Assembly (NCBI GenBank): GCA_024642505.1
Contig: JAHEAZ010000002.1
Location: 1 to 64,000 of the forward strand
Source: Gammaproteobacteria bacterium
GTDB taxonomy: Bacteria; Pseudomonadota; Gammaproteobacteria; Steroidobacterales; Steroidobacteraceae
DNA: 64,000 nt
Direction: 5' to 3'
Below are positions 20,501 to 27,668 of this stretch, in pieces. Made by a program: the position numbers and the translations under genes. The notes beneath the pieces are model-generated. The model did not search any database and had not been told where the DNA came from. It saw only the letters and a program-made list of their open reading frames with translations. Numbering within the stretch: the stretch's first letter is position 1; every line of letters begins with the position of its first letter.

Positions 20501-21001
20501 GCGGGGCGCTTCCAGCCTGAATGCGGGTCGCTGCCACGCGCGGACGCGCCGGAACACGTCGTCGATCATGCCCTCGAGACCGAGCCTCAGGCCGTCGTCA
20601 GGCGTGTAGATCTTCTCTATGCCGTAGGCCTCGAGCCCCTCCACCTCCTGTGGCGCGATCGTGCCGCCGCCGCCCACCACCACCCGTATGTGTTCGGCGC
20701 CGAGGCCCCTGAGCATGTCGACCATATAGCGGAAGTATTCGTTGTGGCCACCCTGGTAGCTGCTTACCGCGATGCCATCCGCATCTTCCTGGATCGCGGC
20801 GCGGACGATGTCGGCGACGCTGCGGTTGTGGCCGAGGTGAACGACCTCGGCACCGTGCGACTGCAGGATCCTGCGAATGATGTTGATGGCAGCATCGTGA
20901 CCGTCGAACAGCGAAGCGGCGCTGATGAAGCGCAACGGCACGCCCGCCTCCTGCCCCTCGGGATTCGGCTCGGAAATCCTGCCGGTGCGGCCTGTGTTCA
21001 T
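17561..21001 (-). CDS. icmF: Fused adenosylcobalamin-dependent acyl-CoA mutase IcmF
   Basis: Single-chain B12 enzyme of 1146 residues that rearranges isobutyryl-CoA/n-butyryl-CoA and, in studied homologs, isovaleryl-CoA/pivalyl-CoA. The N-terminal B12-binding domain has the base-off motif [11 protein letters not shown] near residue 30. A MeaB-like G-protein chaperone domain follows, with Walker A [9 protein letters not shown] near residue 210 and [12 protein letters not shown]. The C-terminal mutase domain (from about 560) includes [29 protein letters not shown]. In [11 protein letters not shown] a Gln occupies the place of the methylmalonyl-CoA mutase Arg, indicating a non-carboxylated substrate. 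Divergent TetR gene and the neighbouring liu operon fit branched-chain acyl-CoA metabolism. Confidence 0.93.
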   Translation of the reverse strand: [1146 protein letters not shown]

Positions 21002-21021
21002 GCTAGCCCCTCAAGCCTACC

Positions 21022-21041
21022 TAATTGTTTCATAACAATTA
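21022..21041. promoter_or_regulatory. Perfect palindrome, candidate TetR operator between icmF and tetR
   Basis: TAATTGTT-TCAT-AACAATTA has 8-bp perfect arms and lies 21 bp upstream of the icmF start on its template side. Size and symmetry suit a TetR-family operator, and the divergent gene encodes such a regulator. Assignment is inference. Confidence 0.5.
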
Positions 21042-21052
21042 TTCCAAAAAAC

Positions 21053-21066
21053 TTACTATTGAGTAA
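21053..21066. promoter_or_regulatory. Second short palindrome in the icmF-tetR spacer
   Basis: TTACT-ATTG-AGTAA, 5-bp arms, lies 11 bp beyond the larger palindrome in the same AT-rich stretch. It could be a second operator half-site pair or part of a promoter; it may also be chance in AT-rich DNA. Confidence 0.3.
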
Positions 21067-21167
21067 TGTTTCGTGTGCCAGTATGATTGCCAGCACGCAC
21101 CGGCGTCAACCACCGGCCCCGCAGGCTGGCGCCGGCTGGTCGGCCCCACCCAATCTGAAGAACGCCC

Positions 21168-21830
21168 ATGGCTCGACTCACCTGCCCCAGCACTGCCCAA
21201 GCCAGCACGCCAGGCGGGTCAGCCACATGGCCGTCGCGTCGTCACCGCAACCACTCACTCAAGCGCGAAGTTGTCGTCCGCGCCGCCGCGCGCGCGTTCA
21301 ACGCCAAGGGCTTCCACAACGCGTCGCTGGACGACATTGCCGCTGCTCTGGGCGTGTCCAAGCCGACCGTCTATTACTATGTCGAGAGCAAGGAGCAGCT
21401 CCTGTTCGAGTGCTTCCAGGCCGGCCTCGAGCGCATCCGTGCCGGCCTGCGGGAGGTCGAGCACTCACCCCGGCCCGGGCGCGAGCGCCTGGACGAAGTC
21501 GTCCGTCACTACGCCGAGGCCGTCGCCTCGGAGTTCGGCTGGTGCATGGTGCGCGCTGAAGACCAGGACCTCGGCCCCGAGCTCAGCCTCCATATCAAGA
21601 AGCTCAAGGCTGAAATCGATCGCGGCATGCGGCGACTGCTTGACGAGGGCATTCGCGACGGCTCGATCGAGCCCTGCGACACCAAGATGACCGCCTTCGC
21701 GATGGCTGGCGCTCTGAACTGGATCGCGCATTGGTACCGCGAGAACCAGCCCATGACCCCGGCGCAGGTAGCCGACAAGTTCGTTGCGGTGTTCGAGGTC
21801 GGGCTCCTACCGCGCAGGACACCGGCCTGA
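21168..21830 (+). CDS. TetR/AcrR family transcriptional regulator
   Basis: 220 residues with an N-terminal HTH: VVVRAAARAFNAKGFHNASLDDIAAALGVSKPTVYYYVESKEQLLFECFQAG. The ligand domain contains FGWCMVRAEDQDLGPELSLHIKKLKAEIDRGMRRLLDEGIRDGSI, as in regulators of acyl-CoA metabolism. About 30 residues precede the HTH, so a later start is possible. Divergent from icmF and 108 bp upstream of a thiolase; probably senses an acyl-CoA and controls one or both. Ligand not known. Confidence 0.85.
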   Translation: MARLTCPSTAQASTPGGSATWPSRRHRNHSLKREVVVRAAARAFNAKGFHNASLDDIAAALGVSKPTVYYYVESKEQLLFECFQAGLERIRAGLREVEHSPRPGRERLDEVVRHYAEAVASEFGWCMVRAEDQDLGPELSLHIKKLKAEIDRGMRRLLDEGIRDGSIEPCDTKMTAFAMAGALNWIAHWYRENQPMTPAQVADKFVAVFEVGLLPRRTPA

Positions 21831-21938
21831 TAGCCGCCGGCGTCGACCTTGGTCGGGCTGACTCAGGAAATTTTGCAGAGCAAAATCCAGCCGGGTTAGA
21901 CTGCGGTACAGCTGCTGCAATACACGGGAAAGATAACC

Positions 21939-23120
21939 ATGACACAGGATTCAATTGTCATCCTGTCGGCCAGGCGGACGCCGGTCGGCAGCTTCCAGGG
22001 CGCGTTCGCCAGCGTCAAGGCGACGGAACTCGGAACTGCAGCCATCCGCGGCGCAGTTGAGTCCAGCGGGCTCGCACCTGCCGATATCCAGGAAGTCATC
22101 ATGGGCTGCGTGCTGCCCGCGGGTCTCGGCCAGGGCCCGGCCCGGCAGAGCGCGCTCGGCGCGGGAATTCCGGACACGGTACCGGCCACTACGGTCAACA
22201 AGCTGTGCGGTTCGGCGATGAAGGCCATCATGATGGCCGCAGACAGCCTGCGCACCGGCGACATCGACATTGCCGTGGCCGGCGGCCTGGAATCCATGAC
22301 CAACGCCCCCTACCTGCTGCTGAAGGCGCGCGGAGGCTATCGCATGGGCCACGGCGAGATCTACGACCACATGTTCTATGACGGTCTGCAAAGCGCCTAC
22401 GACGGCAAGGCGATGGGCTGCTTTGCCGACGCCACGTCTGCCAAGTATGGCTTCACCCGCGAAATGCAGGACGCGTTCGCCACTGAGTCGGTGCAGCGTT
22501 CGCTGCGCGCCATCGAGTCCGGAGCCTTTGCCGCCGAGCTCGTTCCCGTCACGGTCAAGTCGCGCAAGGGCGAAGTGATCGTCGACAAGGACGAGACACC
22601 GTTCGCATGCGACATCAAGAAGATCCCGACCATGCGCCCAGCCTTCACCAAGGACGGCACCGTTACGGCGGCGAGTTCTTCGTCCATCTCCGATGGCGCG
22701 TCAGCAGTCGTGATGATGCGCGAGTCTGCGGCCAGGGCCAGGGGGCTGAAGCCGGTCGCCCGCCTGATCACCTATGCGAGTAACTCGCACGCGCCAGAAT
22801 GGTTCACCACTGCGCCTGTTGGCGCGATCAAGAAGGTGCTGGCCAAGACCGGCTGGAAGGCCGGGGACGTCGACCTTTACGAGATCAACGAGGCATTCGC
22901 CGCCGTGACCATGGCTGCAATGCACGACTGCGGACTCGATCACGCCAAGGTGAACGTCAACGGTGGCGCCTGTGCGCTCGGACATCCGATAGGCGCGACC
23001 GGCGCCCGCATCACCACCACCCTGATCCACGCTCTCGCCGCGCGCGGTCTGAAGCGCGGTGTTGCCGCGCTGTGCATCGGTGGTGGCGAGGCCACGGCGG
23101 TGGCCATCGAGATGATGTGA
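21939..23120 (+). CDS. Acetyl-CoA C-acyltransferase (AtoB-type thiolase)
   Basis: Biosynthetic/degradative thiolase of 393 residues that condenses or cleaves acetoacetyl-CoA (or 2-methylacetoacetyl-CoA). Catalytic cysteine in [11 protein letters not shown] near residue 89, NEAFA, His in [17 protein letters not shown], and the second Cys in [14 protein letters not shown]. It follows the TetR gene and ends 10 bp before the inverted-repeat element. In this island it would finish leucine/isoleucine breakdown together with AacS; exact substrate not decided by sequence. Confidence 0.92.
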   Translation: MTQDSIVILSARRTPVGSFQGAFASVKATELGTAAIRGAVESSGLAPADIQEVIMGCVLPAGLGQGPARQSALGAGIPDTVPATTVNKLCGSAMKAIMMAADSLRTGDIDIAVAGGLESMTNAPYLLLKARGGYRMGHGEIYDHMFYDGLQSAYDGKAMGCFADATSAKYGFTREMQDAFATESVQRSLRAIESGAFAAELVPVTVKSRKGEVIVDKDETPFACDIKKIPTMRPAFTKDGTVTAASSSSISDGASAVVMMRESAARARGLKPVARLITYASNSHAPEWFTTAPVGAIKKVLAKTGWKAGDVDLYEINEAFAAVTMAAMHDCGLDHAKVNVNGGACALGHPIGATGARITTTLIHALAARGLKRGVAALCIGGGEATAVAIEMM

Positions 23121-23130
23121 ACAACCGGGA

Positions 23131-23221
23131 AAAACCGGGGACAGTTTACTTAATTCGTTCCTGACGACTCGGGGCGGACCCGTACCAGCGGTATCGAATT
23201 AAGTAAACTGTCCCCGGTTTT
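23131..23221. repeat. Inverted-repeat element (MITE/REP-like) between thiolase and gntR genes
   Basis: Two perfectly complementary 27-nt arms (23131-23157 and 23195-23221) containing GGGGACAGTTTACTTAATTC and its complement flank a 37-nt spacer; pairing continues imperfectly outward. The arm resembles the GGGGACAGTTTACTT motif scattered through many proteobacterial genomes, which I recall as being associated with Y1/RAYT-type transposases (recollection, not a search). The right arm supplies the stop codon and last residues of the GntR gene. It may also act as a terminator for the convergent genes. Confidence 0.75.
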
Positions 23222-23966
23222 CCTGGTTTTCGCCGCTTGCCGCTCTGCCGACGGTCGTCTCGAGCGGCAAGTCCGCCTGCTCATAGCCGCGACGGAAGTC
23301 CTCGATGTGACGGCGCATCCAGGATGCCGCTGCTTCGCAGTCCTGGCACTCGATAGCCTTAATCAGTGCCCGCTGCGCCGACGCGATGCGCCGGCGCGCC
23401 TGTGGCAAGCGGTCGATGATGATCGCCAGGCTTGGCTCGACCAGCTGAACCAGCGGCTCGTTCGCCATCACGAATACGGGGTTGCCCGACGCCGTGCCGA
23501 CGGCGCGGAAAAATTCTCCAACCAGCGCCACGGCAGCGCGCGCTGGACGGCGCTCGTAACCGAAATCGTCGACGATCCGCCGGATTGTCTCCAGCTGCGC
23601 TGGTTGCCGGCGCCGGGCCGCTGCGGCCGCGATATCGGGCTCGAGTGACAGCAGCGCCTCCCACACATCGGCGAAACGCGCGTCATGCAGCGTCAGTGCC
23701 TCGCGCAGGCCGCCGCCGACCGCTTCCACCGTCGGTCGCGTCACGAACAGCTTCTTGCCTCCCGAGCGGCGGACTATGAGTCCCGCCGACTGCAGGTTCC
23801 TGAGCGCCTCGCGAACGGTCGACCGGTTGACCCCGAACTGCTTCGCCAGCTCGGTTTCCGTTGGCAGGGCCTCGCCGTCCTTGAGGCGTCGCTCGAGGAT
23901 GCGGGCACGGATGGCCTCGGACAGGCGCAGGTAGGCTGGGTTGTGGCCCAGGGGCTCGAACATCAC
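23199..23966 (-). CDS. GntR family (FadR subfamily) transcriptional regulator
   Basis: 255 residues. Winged HTH at the N-terminus: LSEAIRARILERRLKDGEALPTETELAKQFGVNRSTVREALRNLQSAGLIVRRSGGKKLFV, then an all-helical FCD-like ligand domain with SLEPDIAAAAARRRQPAQLETI and a C-terminal MRRHIEDFRRGYEQ. The last residues (about NRGQFT) are encoded by the right arm of the inverted-repeat element, so the original C-terminus was probably replaced when it inserted. Divergent from liuA with an 84-bp spacer holding a FadR-type palindrome; most likely regulates the liu operon. Confidence 0.88.
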   Translation of the reverse strand: MMFEPLGHNPAYLRLSEAIRARILERRLKDGEALPTETELAKQFGVNRSTVREALRNLQSAGLIVRRSGGKKLFVTRPTVEAVGGGLREALTLHDARFADVWEALLSLEPDIAAAAARRRQPAQLETIRRIVDDFGYERRPARAAVALVGEFFRAVGTASGNPVFVMANEPLVQLVEPSLAIIIDRLPQARRRIASAQRALIKAIECQDCEAAASWMRRHIEDFRRGYEQADLPLETTVGRAASGENQENRGQFT

Positions 23967-23983
23967 ATTTCCGCCCTCTCAGC

Positions 23984-24013
23984 TTGATTGTCTGATTGTC
24001 CGACAATTATGAT
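23984..24013 (+). promoter_or_regulatory. liuA promoter overlapped by FadR/GntR-type operator
   Basis: ATTGTCCGACAAT (23995-24007) is a 13-bp palindrome that fits the FadR-subfamily consensus TNGTNNNACNA. It lies inside the 18-bp spacer between a -35-like TTGATT (23984-23989) and a -10-like TATGAT (24008-24013). A second half-site ATTGTC precedes it. Binding by the adjacent GntR protein would block the liu promoter. Confidence 0.65.
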
Positions 24014-24050
24014 ACGAGTTGCAAGCCGGACTTTTCTGGGGGGTTCCTTC

Positions 24051-25214
24051 ATGTTTGACCTGGAATTCAGTTTCGAACTGGGCCAACGGACCGAAGAGTT
24101 GCGGGAAGCCGTGCGCCACTTCGCCGAGCGGCGGATCGCGCCGCGTGCCCGCGAGATCGACCGCAGCAACCAGTTCCCACGTGACCTATGGCCGGAGCTT
24201 GGCGAAATGGGCCTGCTCGGCATCACGGTCGAGGAAGAATTCGGGGGTCTCGGCTACGGCTACCTGGAGCACGTTGTTGCCATGGAGGAAGTCAGTCGCG
24301 CATCCGCGTCCGTGGGCCTGTCCTACGGCGCCCACTCCAACCTTTGCGTCAACCAGATCCGCCGCTGGGGCACGGACGATCAGAAGCGCCGCTACCTGCC
24401 GGCACTGGTCTCCGGCCAACACCTTGGTGCGCTGGCCATGAGCGAGGCCGGGTCGGGCTCCGACGTCATCTCCATGCGCACGCGCGCCGAACCCAGCGGC
24501 GATGGCTACCTGCTGAACGGCAGCAAGATGTGGATCACCAACGGCGCCGAAGCCGAAACACTGGTCGTATACGCGTCGCTGGAGCCCGGCAGCGGCCCCA
24601 AGTCAGTGACGGCATTCATCGTCGAAAAGGACATGCCCGGGTTCTCGACCGCGCAGAAGCTGGACAAGCTCGGCATGCGTGGCTCCGACACTTGCGAGCT
24701 GAACTTCAACGACTGCCTGGTTCCGGCCGACAATGTGCTCGGTGAAGTCGGCGGCGGAGCCAGCGTACTGATGAGCGGACTGGACTACGAACGAGTCGTG
24801 CTGTCCGGCGGTCCGCTCGGCATCATGCGTGCCGCGCTTGACCTCGTCGTTCCCTACCTGCGTGATCGCAAGCAGTTTGGCCAGCCGATCGGCGACTTTC
24901 AGCTGATGCAGGCCAAGCTCGCGGACCTCTATACGTCCTTCAATTCCGCCCGTGCCTACTCCTACGCCGTGGCTCGCGCCTGCGACTCGGGCCGAACCAC
25001 GCGCTTCGACGCCGCCGCCTGCCTGATGCTGGCGTCCGAGAGCGGCGTCCGCGCCGGAATCGAAGCCATCCAGGCACTTGGCGGCAACGGCTATATCAAC
25101 GACTTCCCGGCGGGACGGCTGTTGCGCGATGCCAAGCTCTACGACATCGGCGCCGGCACCAACGAAATCCGGCGCATGCTGATTGGCAGGGAACTGCTGC
25201 GCGCCGCAGGCTGA
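24051..25214 (+). CDS. liuA: Isovaleryl-CoA dehydrogenase
   Basis: FAD acyl-CoA dehydrogenase that oxidises isovaleryl-CoA to 3-methylcrotonyl-CoA and passes electrons to ETF. About 387 residues from [11 protein letters not shown]; the track start 21 codons earlier runs into the operator region and is unlikely. Visible: [36 protein letters not shown], and [20 protein letters not shown], whose Glu matches the catalytic base position particular to isovaleryl-CoA dehydrogenase; then [33 protein letters not shown]. First gene of the liuABCD operon. Confidence 0.94.
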   Translation: MFDLEFSFELGQRTEELREAVRHFAERRIAPRAREIDRSNQFPRDLWPELGEMGLLGITVEEEFGGLGYGYLEHVVAMEEVSRASASVGLSYGAHSNLCVNQIRRWGTDDQKRRYLPALVSGQHLGALAMSEAGSGSDVISMRTRAEPSGDGYLLNGSKMWITNGAEAETLVVYASLEPGSGPKSVTAFIVEKDMPGFSTAQKLDKLGMRGSDTCELNFNDCLVPADNVLGEVGGGASVLMSGLDYERVVLSGGPLGIMRAALDLVVPYLRDRKQFGQPIGDFQLMQAKLADLYTSFNSARAYSYAVARACDSGRTTRFDAAACLMLASESGVRAGIEAIQALGGNGYINDFPAGRLLRDAKLYDIGAGTNEIRRMLIGRELLRAAG

Positions 25215-25235
25215 CAGGATATCAGGAGACCCGTC

Positions 25236-26846
25236 ATGTCCAGGCTTCAAACCCGGGCCAACGTCCGCGCTGCCGATTTCCTCGAGAACGCGACCCACAT
25301 GTCCGGTCTCGTCGACGAACTGCGCTATCGCCTGGCGAGCACCGCGCGCGGCGGCGACGACAAGGCGCGCGACAAGCACACCGCCCGCGGCAAGCTGCTG
25401 CCGCGCGACCGCATCGAGACGCTGCTCGACCCGGCGAGCCCCTTCCTCGAGGTCGCGCCGCTGGCCGCCGACGGCCTGTACGGCGGCGACGCGCCAGCGG
25501 CAGGCATCGTGACCGGAATTGGCCAGGTTGGCGGCCGGCCGGTGATGGTGGTGGCGAACGACGCGACCGTGAAAGGCGGGACCTACTTCCCGATAACCGT
25601 GCGCAAGCACCTGCGGGCGCAGGAAATCGCGCTGGAAAATCGTCTGCCCTGCGTCTACCTGGTCGATTCCGGCGGCGCCTTCCTGCCGATGCAGGACGAG
25701 GTCTTCCCGGATCGCGAGCACTTCGGGCGGATCTTCTACAACCAGGCCCGCATGTCGGCCCTCGGCATTCCGCAGGTCGCGGTGGTGATGGGTTCCTGCA
25801 CCGCGGGGGGCGCCTACGTACCCGCCATGTGCGACGAGAGCATCATCGTGCGTAACCAGGGAACCATCTTCCTCGGCGGCCCGCCGCTGGTAAAGGCGGC
25901 GACCGGCGAAGTCGTCGACGCCGAGTCGCTCGGCGGCGGCGACGTGCACGCGCGCAGCTCCGGGGTCGTCGACCATCTTGCCGACAACGACGCACATGCA
26001 CTCGAACTGGCGCGTGGCGCCGTGGCAGCGCTCGACCCGGATCCGGCGCCCTGGCTCGTGCAACGCTCCCCTGAGGAGCCCGCAATGGACCCACAGGGCC
26101 TGTACGGCGTTGTGCCGTGCGACCTCAAGCAGCCCTACGACGTGCGCGAAGTAATCGGTCGCCTCGTCGATCGGTCCGAGTTCCACGAGTTCAAGGCGCT
26201 TTACGGCAAGACGCTGGTCTGCGGCTTCGCCCGGCTGTGGGGCTATCCGGTCGCAATCGTCGCCAACAGCGGCATCCTGTTCTCGGAATCGGCGCTGAAG
26301 GGAGCACACTTCGTGCAGCTGGCCAGTCGGCGCCGTACGCCGCTCCTGTTCCTGCAGAACATCACCGGCTTCATGGTCGGCCGGCGCTACGAGAACGCCG
26401 GCATTGCGCGCGACGGGGCAAAGATGGTCACTGCGGTCGCGTGCTCCACCGTGCCGAAGCTGACCGTGATCATCGGCGGCTCCTTCGGCGCCGGCAACTA
26501 CGCCATGTGCGGACGCGCCTATGGCGGCCGTTTCCTGTGGAGCTGGCCCAATGCGCGGATCTCGGTCATGGGCGGCGAGCAGGCCGCAAACGTGCTGGCG
26601 ACGGTCAGGCGCGATGGCGTGGAAGCCCGCGGCGGCAACTGGCCGGAGGCGGAACAGCAGGCATTTATCGAAGGTATTCGCGATCAGTACGAATCGCAGG
26701 GGCATCCCTACTACGCGACGGCGCGGCTGTGGGACGACGGCGTAATCGATCCGCTCGATACACGACGAATCCTGGCACTGGCGCTGGCCACCGCCGCGCG
26801 CGGCCCGGCGCCGGAGCCAGAACGTTACGGCATCTTCCGGATGTAG
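25236..26846 (+). CDS. liuB: 3-methylcrotonyl-CoA carboxylase, carboxyltransferase (beta) subunit
   Basis: Transfers CO2 from biotin to 3-methylcrotonyl-CoA giving 3-methylglutaconyl-CoA. 536 residues with the two crotonase-like halves of the family: [97 protein letters not shown], and [65 protein letters not shown] follows. Starts 21 bp after liuA. Confidence 0.95.
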   Translation: MSRLQTRANVRAADFLENATHMSGLVDELRYRLASTARGGDDKARDKHTARGKLLPRDRIETLLDPASPFLEVAPLAADGLYGGDAPAAGIVTGIGQVGGRPVMVVANDATVKGGTYFPITVRKHLRAQEIALENRLPCVYLVDSGGAFLPMQDEVFPDREHFGRIFYNQARMSALGIPQVAVVMGSCTAGGAYVPAMCDESIIVRNQGTIFLGGPPLVKAATGEVVDAESLGGGDVHARSSGVVDHLADNDAHALELARGAVAALDPDPAPWLVQRSPEEPAMDPQGLYGVVPCDLKQPYDVREVIGRLVDRSEFHEFKALYGKTLVCGFARLWGYPVAIVANSGILFSESALKGAHFVQLASRRRTPLLFLQNITGFMVGRRYENAGIARDGAKMVTAVACSTVPKLTVIIGGSFGAGNYAMCGRAYGGRFLWSWPNARISVMGGEQAANVLATVRRDGVEARGGNWPEAEQQAFIEGIRDQYESQGHPYYATARLWDDGVIDPLDTRRILALALATAARGPAPEPERYGIFRM

Positions 26847-26863
26847 GCATATCAGGTGCGGCC

Positions 26864-27667
26864 ATGAGTGATGACTCCCAGCTGGTTCGGGTAGGGCTTG
26901 ACGATCGCGGCGTCGCGACCCTCGTCATGAACCGCCCTGAGAAGCACAACGCGCTGTCAGCGGCGCTCATCGACTCGCTGTTGGCGGCACTGGCTGCTGT
27001 CGCTGCCGACGAGCGAACGCGGCTGGTCGTCATGGCCAGCGAGGGCGCTACTTTCTGCGCCGGCGCAGATATCGATGAAATGCGCCTTGCCGGCAAGGCG
27101 GCGCCCGCGGACAACGAGCGTGACGCGGCCAGGCTGGCGGACCTGCTCGCCCGGCTCGAGGGCCTGCCCAAGCCGACGATTGCGCGCGTCCAGGGAAACG
27201 CCTTCGGCGGTGCACTTGGCCTGATCGCCGCCTGCGACATCGCGGTCGCAGCAGAAACGGCCGTATTCGCGTTGACCGAAGTCCGCCTCGGTATCGTCCC
27301 GGCGATGATCTCTCCGTATATCGTACGGGCGATCGGACTACGTCAGGCGCAGCGCTACTGCCTCACCGGTGAACGCATCTCCGCGGCAACAGCCGAGCGC
27401 ATCGGCCTGCTGCACGGGGTCGTGGCTGCCGAGCAACTCGACCTCACCATTTCCGGGATCACCTCCAACCTGCTGCTCGGCGCGCCAGGCGCACAGGCCG
27501 AAGCCAAACTACTGCTACGCCGCATCGCCGGCCGAACCGACGCCGCCGACGCGCAACTCCGGGCAGATACGGCCCGCTGGATCGCGCGCCTGCGCTCCGC
27601 CGACGAAGGCCGCGAGGGGCTGGCGGCGTTCCTCGACAGGCGCGCACCATCCTGGAGGAAGACCTGA
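26864..27667 (+). CDS. liuC: 3-methylglutaconyl-CoA hydratase (enoyl-CoA hydratase family)
   Basis: Hydrates 3-methylglutaconyl-CoA to HMG-CoA. 267 residues from MSDDSQLVRVGLDDRGVATLVMNRPEKHNALSAALIDSL; oxyanion-hole motifs ASEGATFCAGADIDEM and QGNAFGGALGLIAACDIAVA; then TEVRLGIVPAMISPYIVRAIG typical of this subfamily. The track ORF opens far upstream in the liuB shadow frame, so the start was reset to the ATG 17 bp after liuB. Assignment as LiuC rests on the motif set plus operon position. Confidence 0.92.
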   Translation: MSDDSQLVRVGLDDRGVATLVMNRPEKHNALSAALIDSLLAALAAVAADERTRLVVMASEGATFCAGADIDEMRLAGKAAPADNERDAARLADLLARLEGLPKPTIARVQGNAFGGALGLIAACDIAVAAETAVFALTEVRLGIVPAMISPYIVRAIGLRQAQRYCLTGERISAATAERIGLLHGVVAAEQLDLTISGITSNLLLGAPGAQAEAKLLLRRIAGRTDAADAQLRADTARWIARLRSADEGREGLAAFLDRRAPSWRKT

Positions 27668-27668
27668 C

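Noticed and set aside
19589-21559. 656-aa plus-strand ORF over icmF
   Set aside because: Antisense to the conserved B12 and GTPase domains; also runs over the tetR start.
24603-26705. 700-aa minus-strand ORF over liuA/liuB
   Set aside because: Antisense shadow of two well-recognised genes in high-GC DNA; its translation matches no family I recognise.
26117-26863. Upstream half of the 516-aa ORF containing liuC
   Set aside because: Different frame of liuB; only the part from 26864 is coding.
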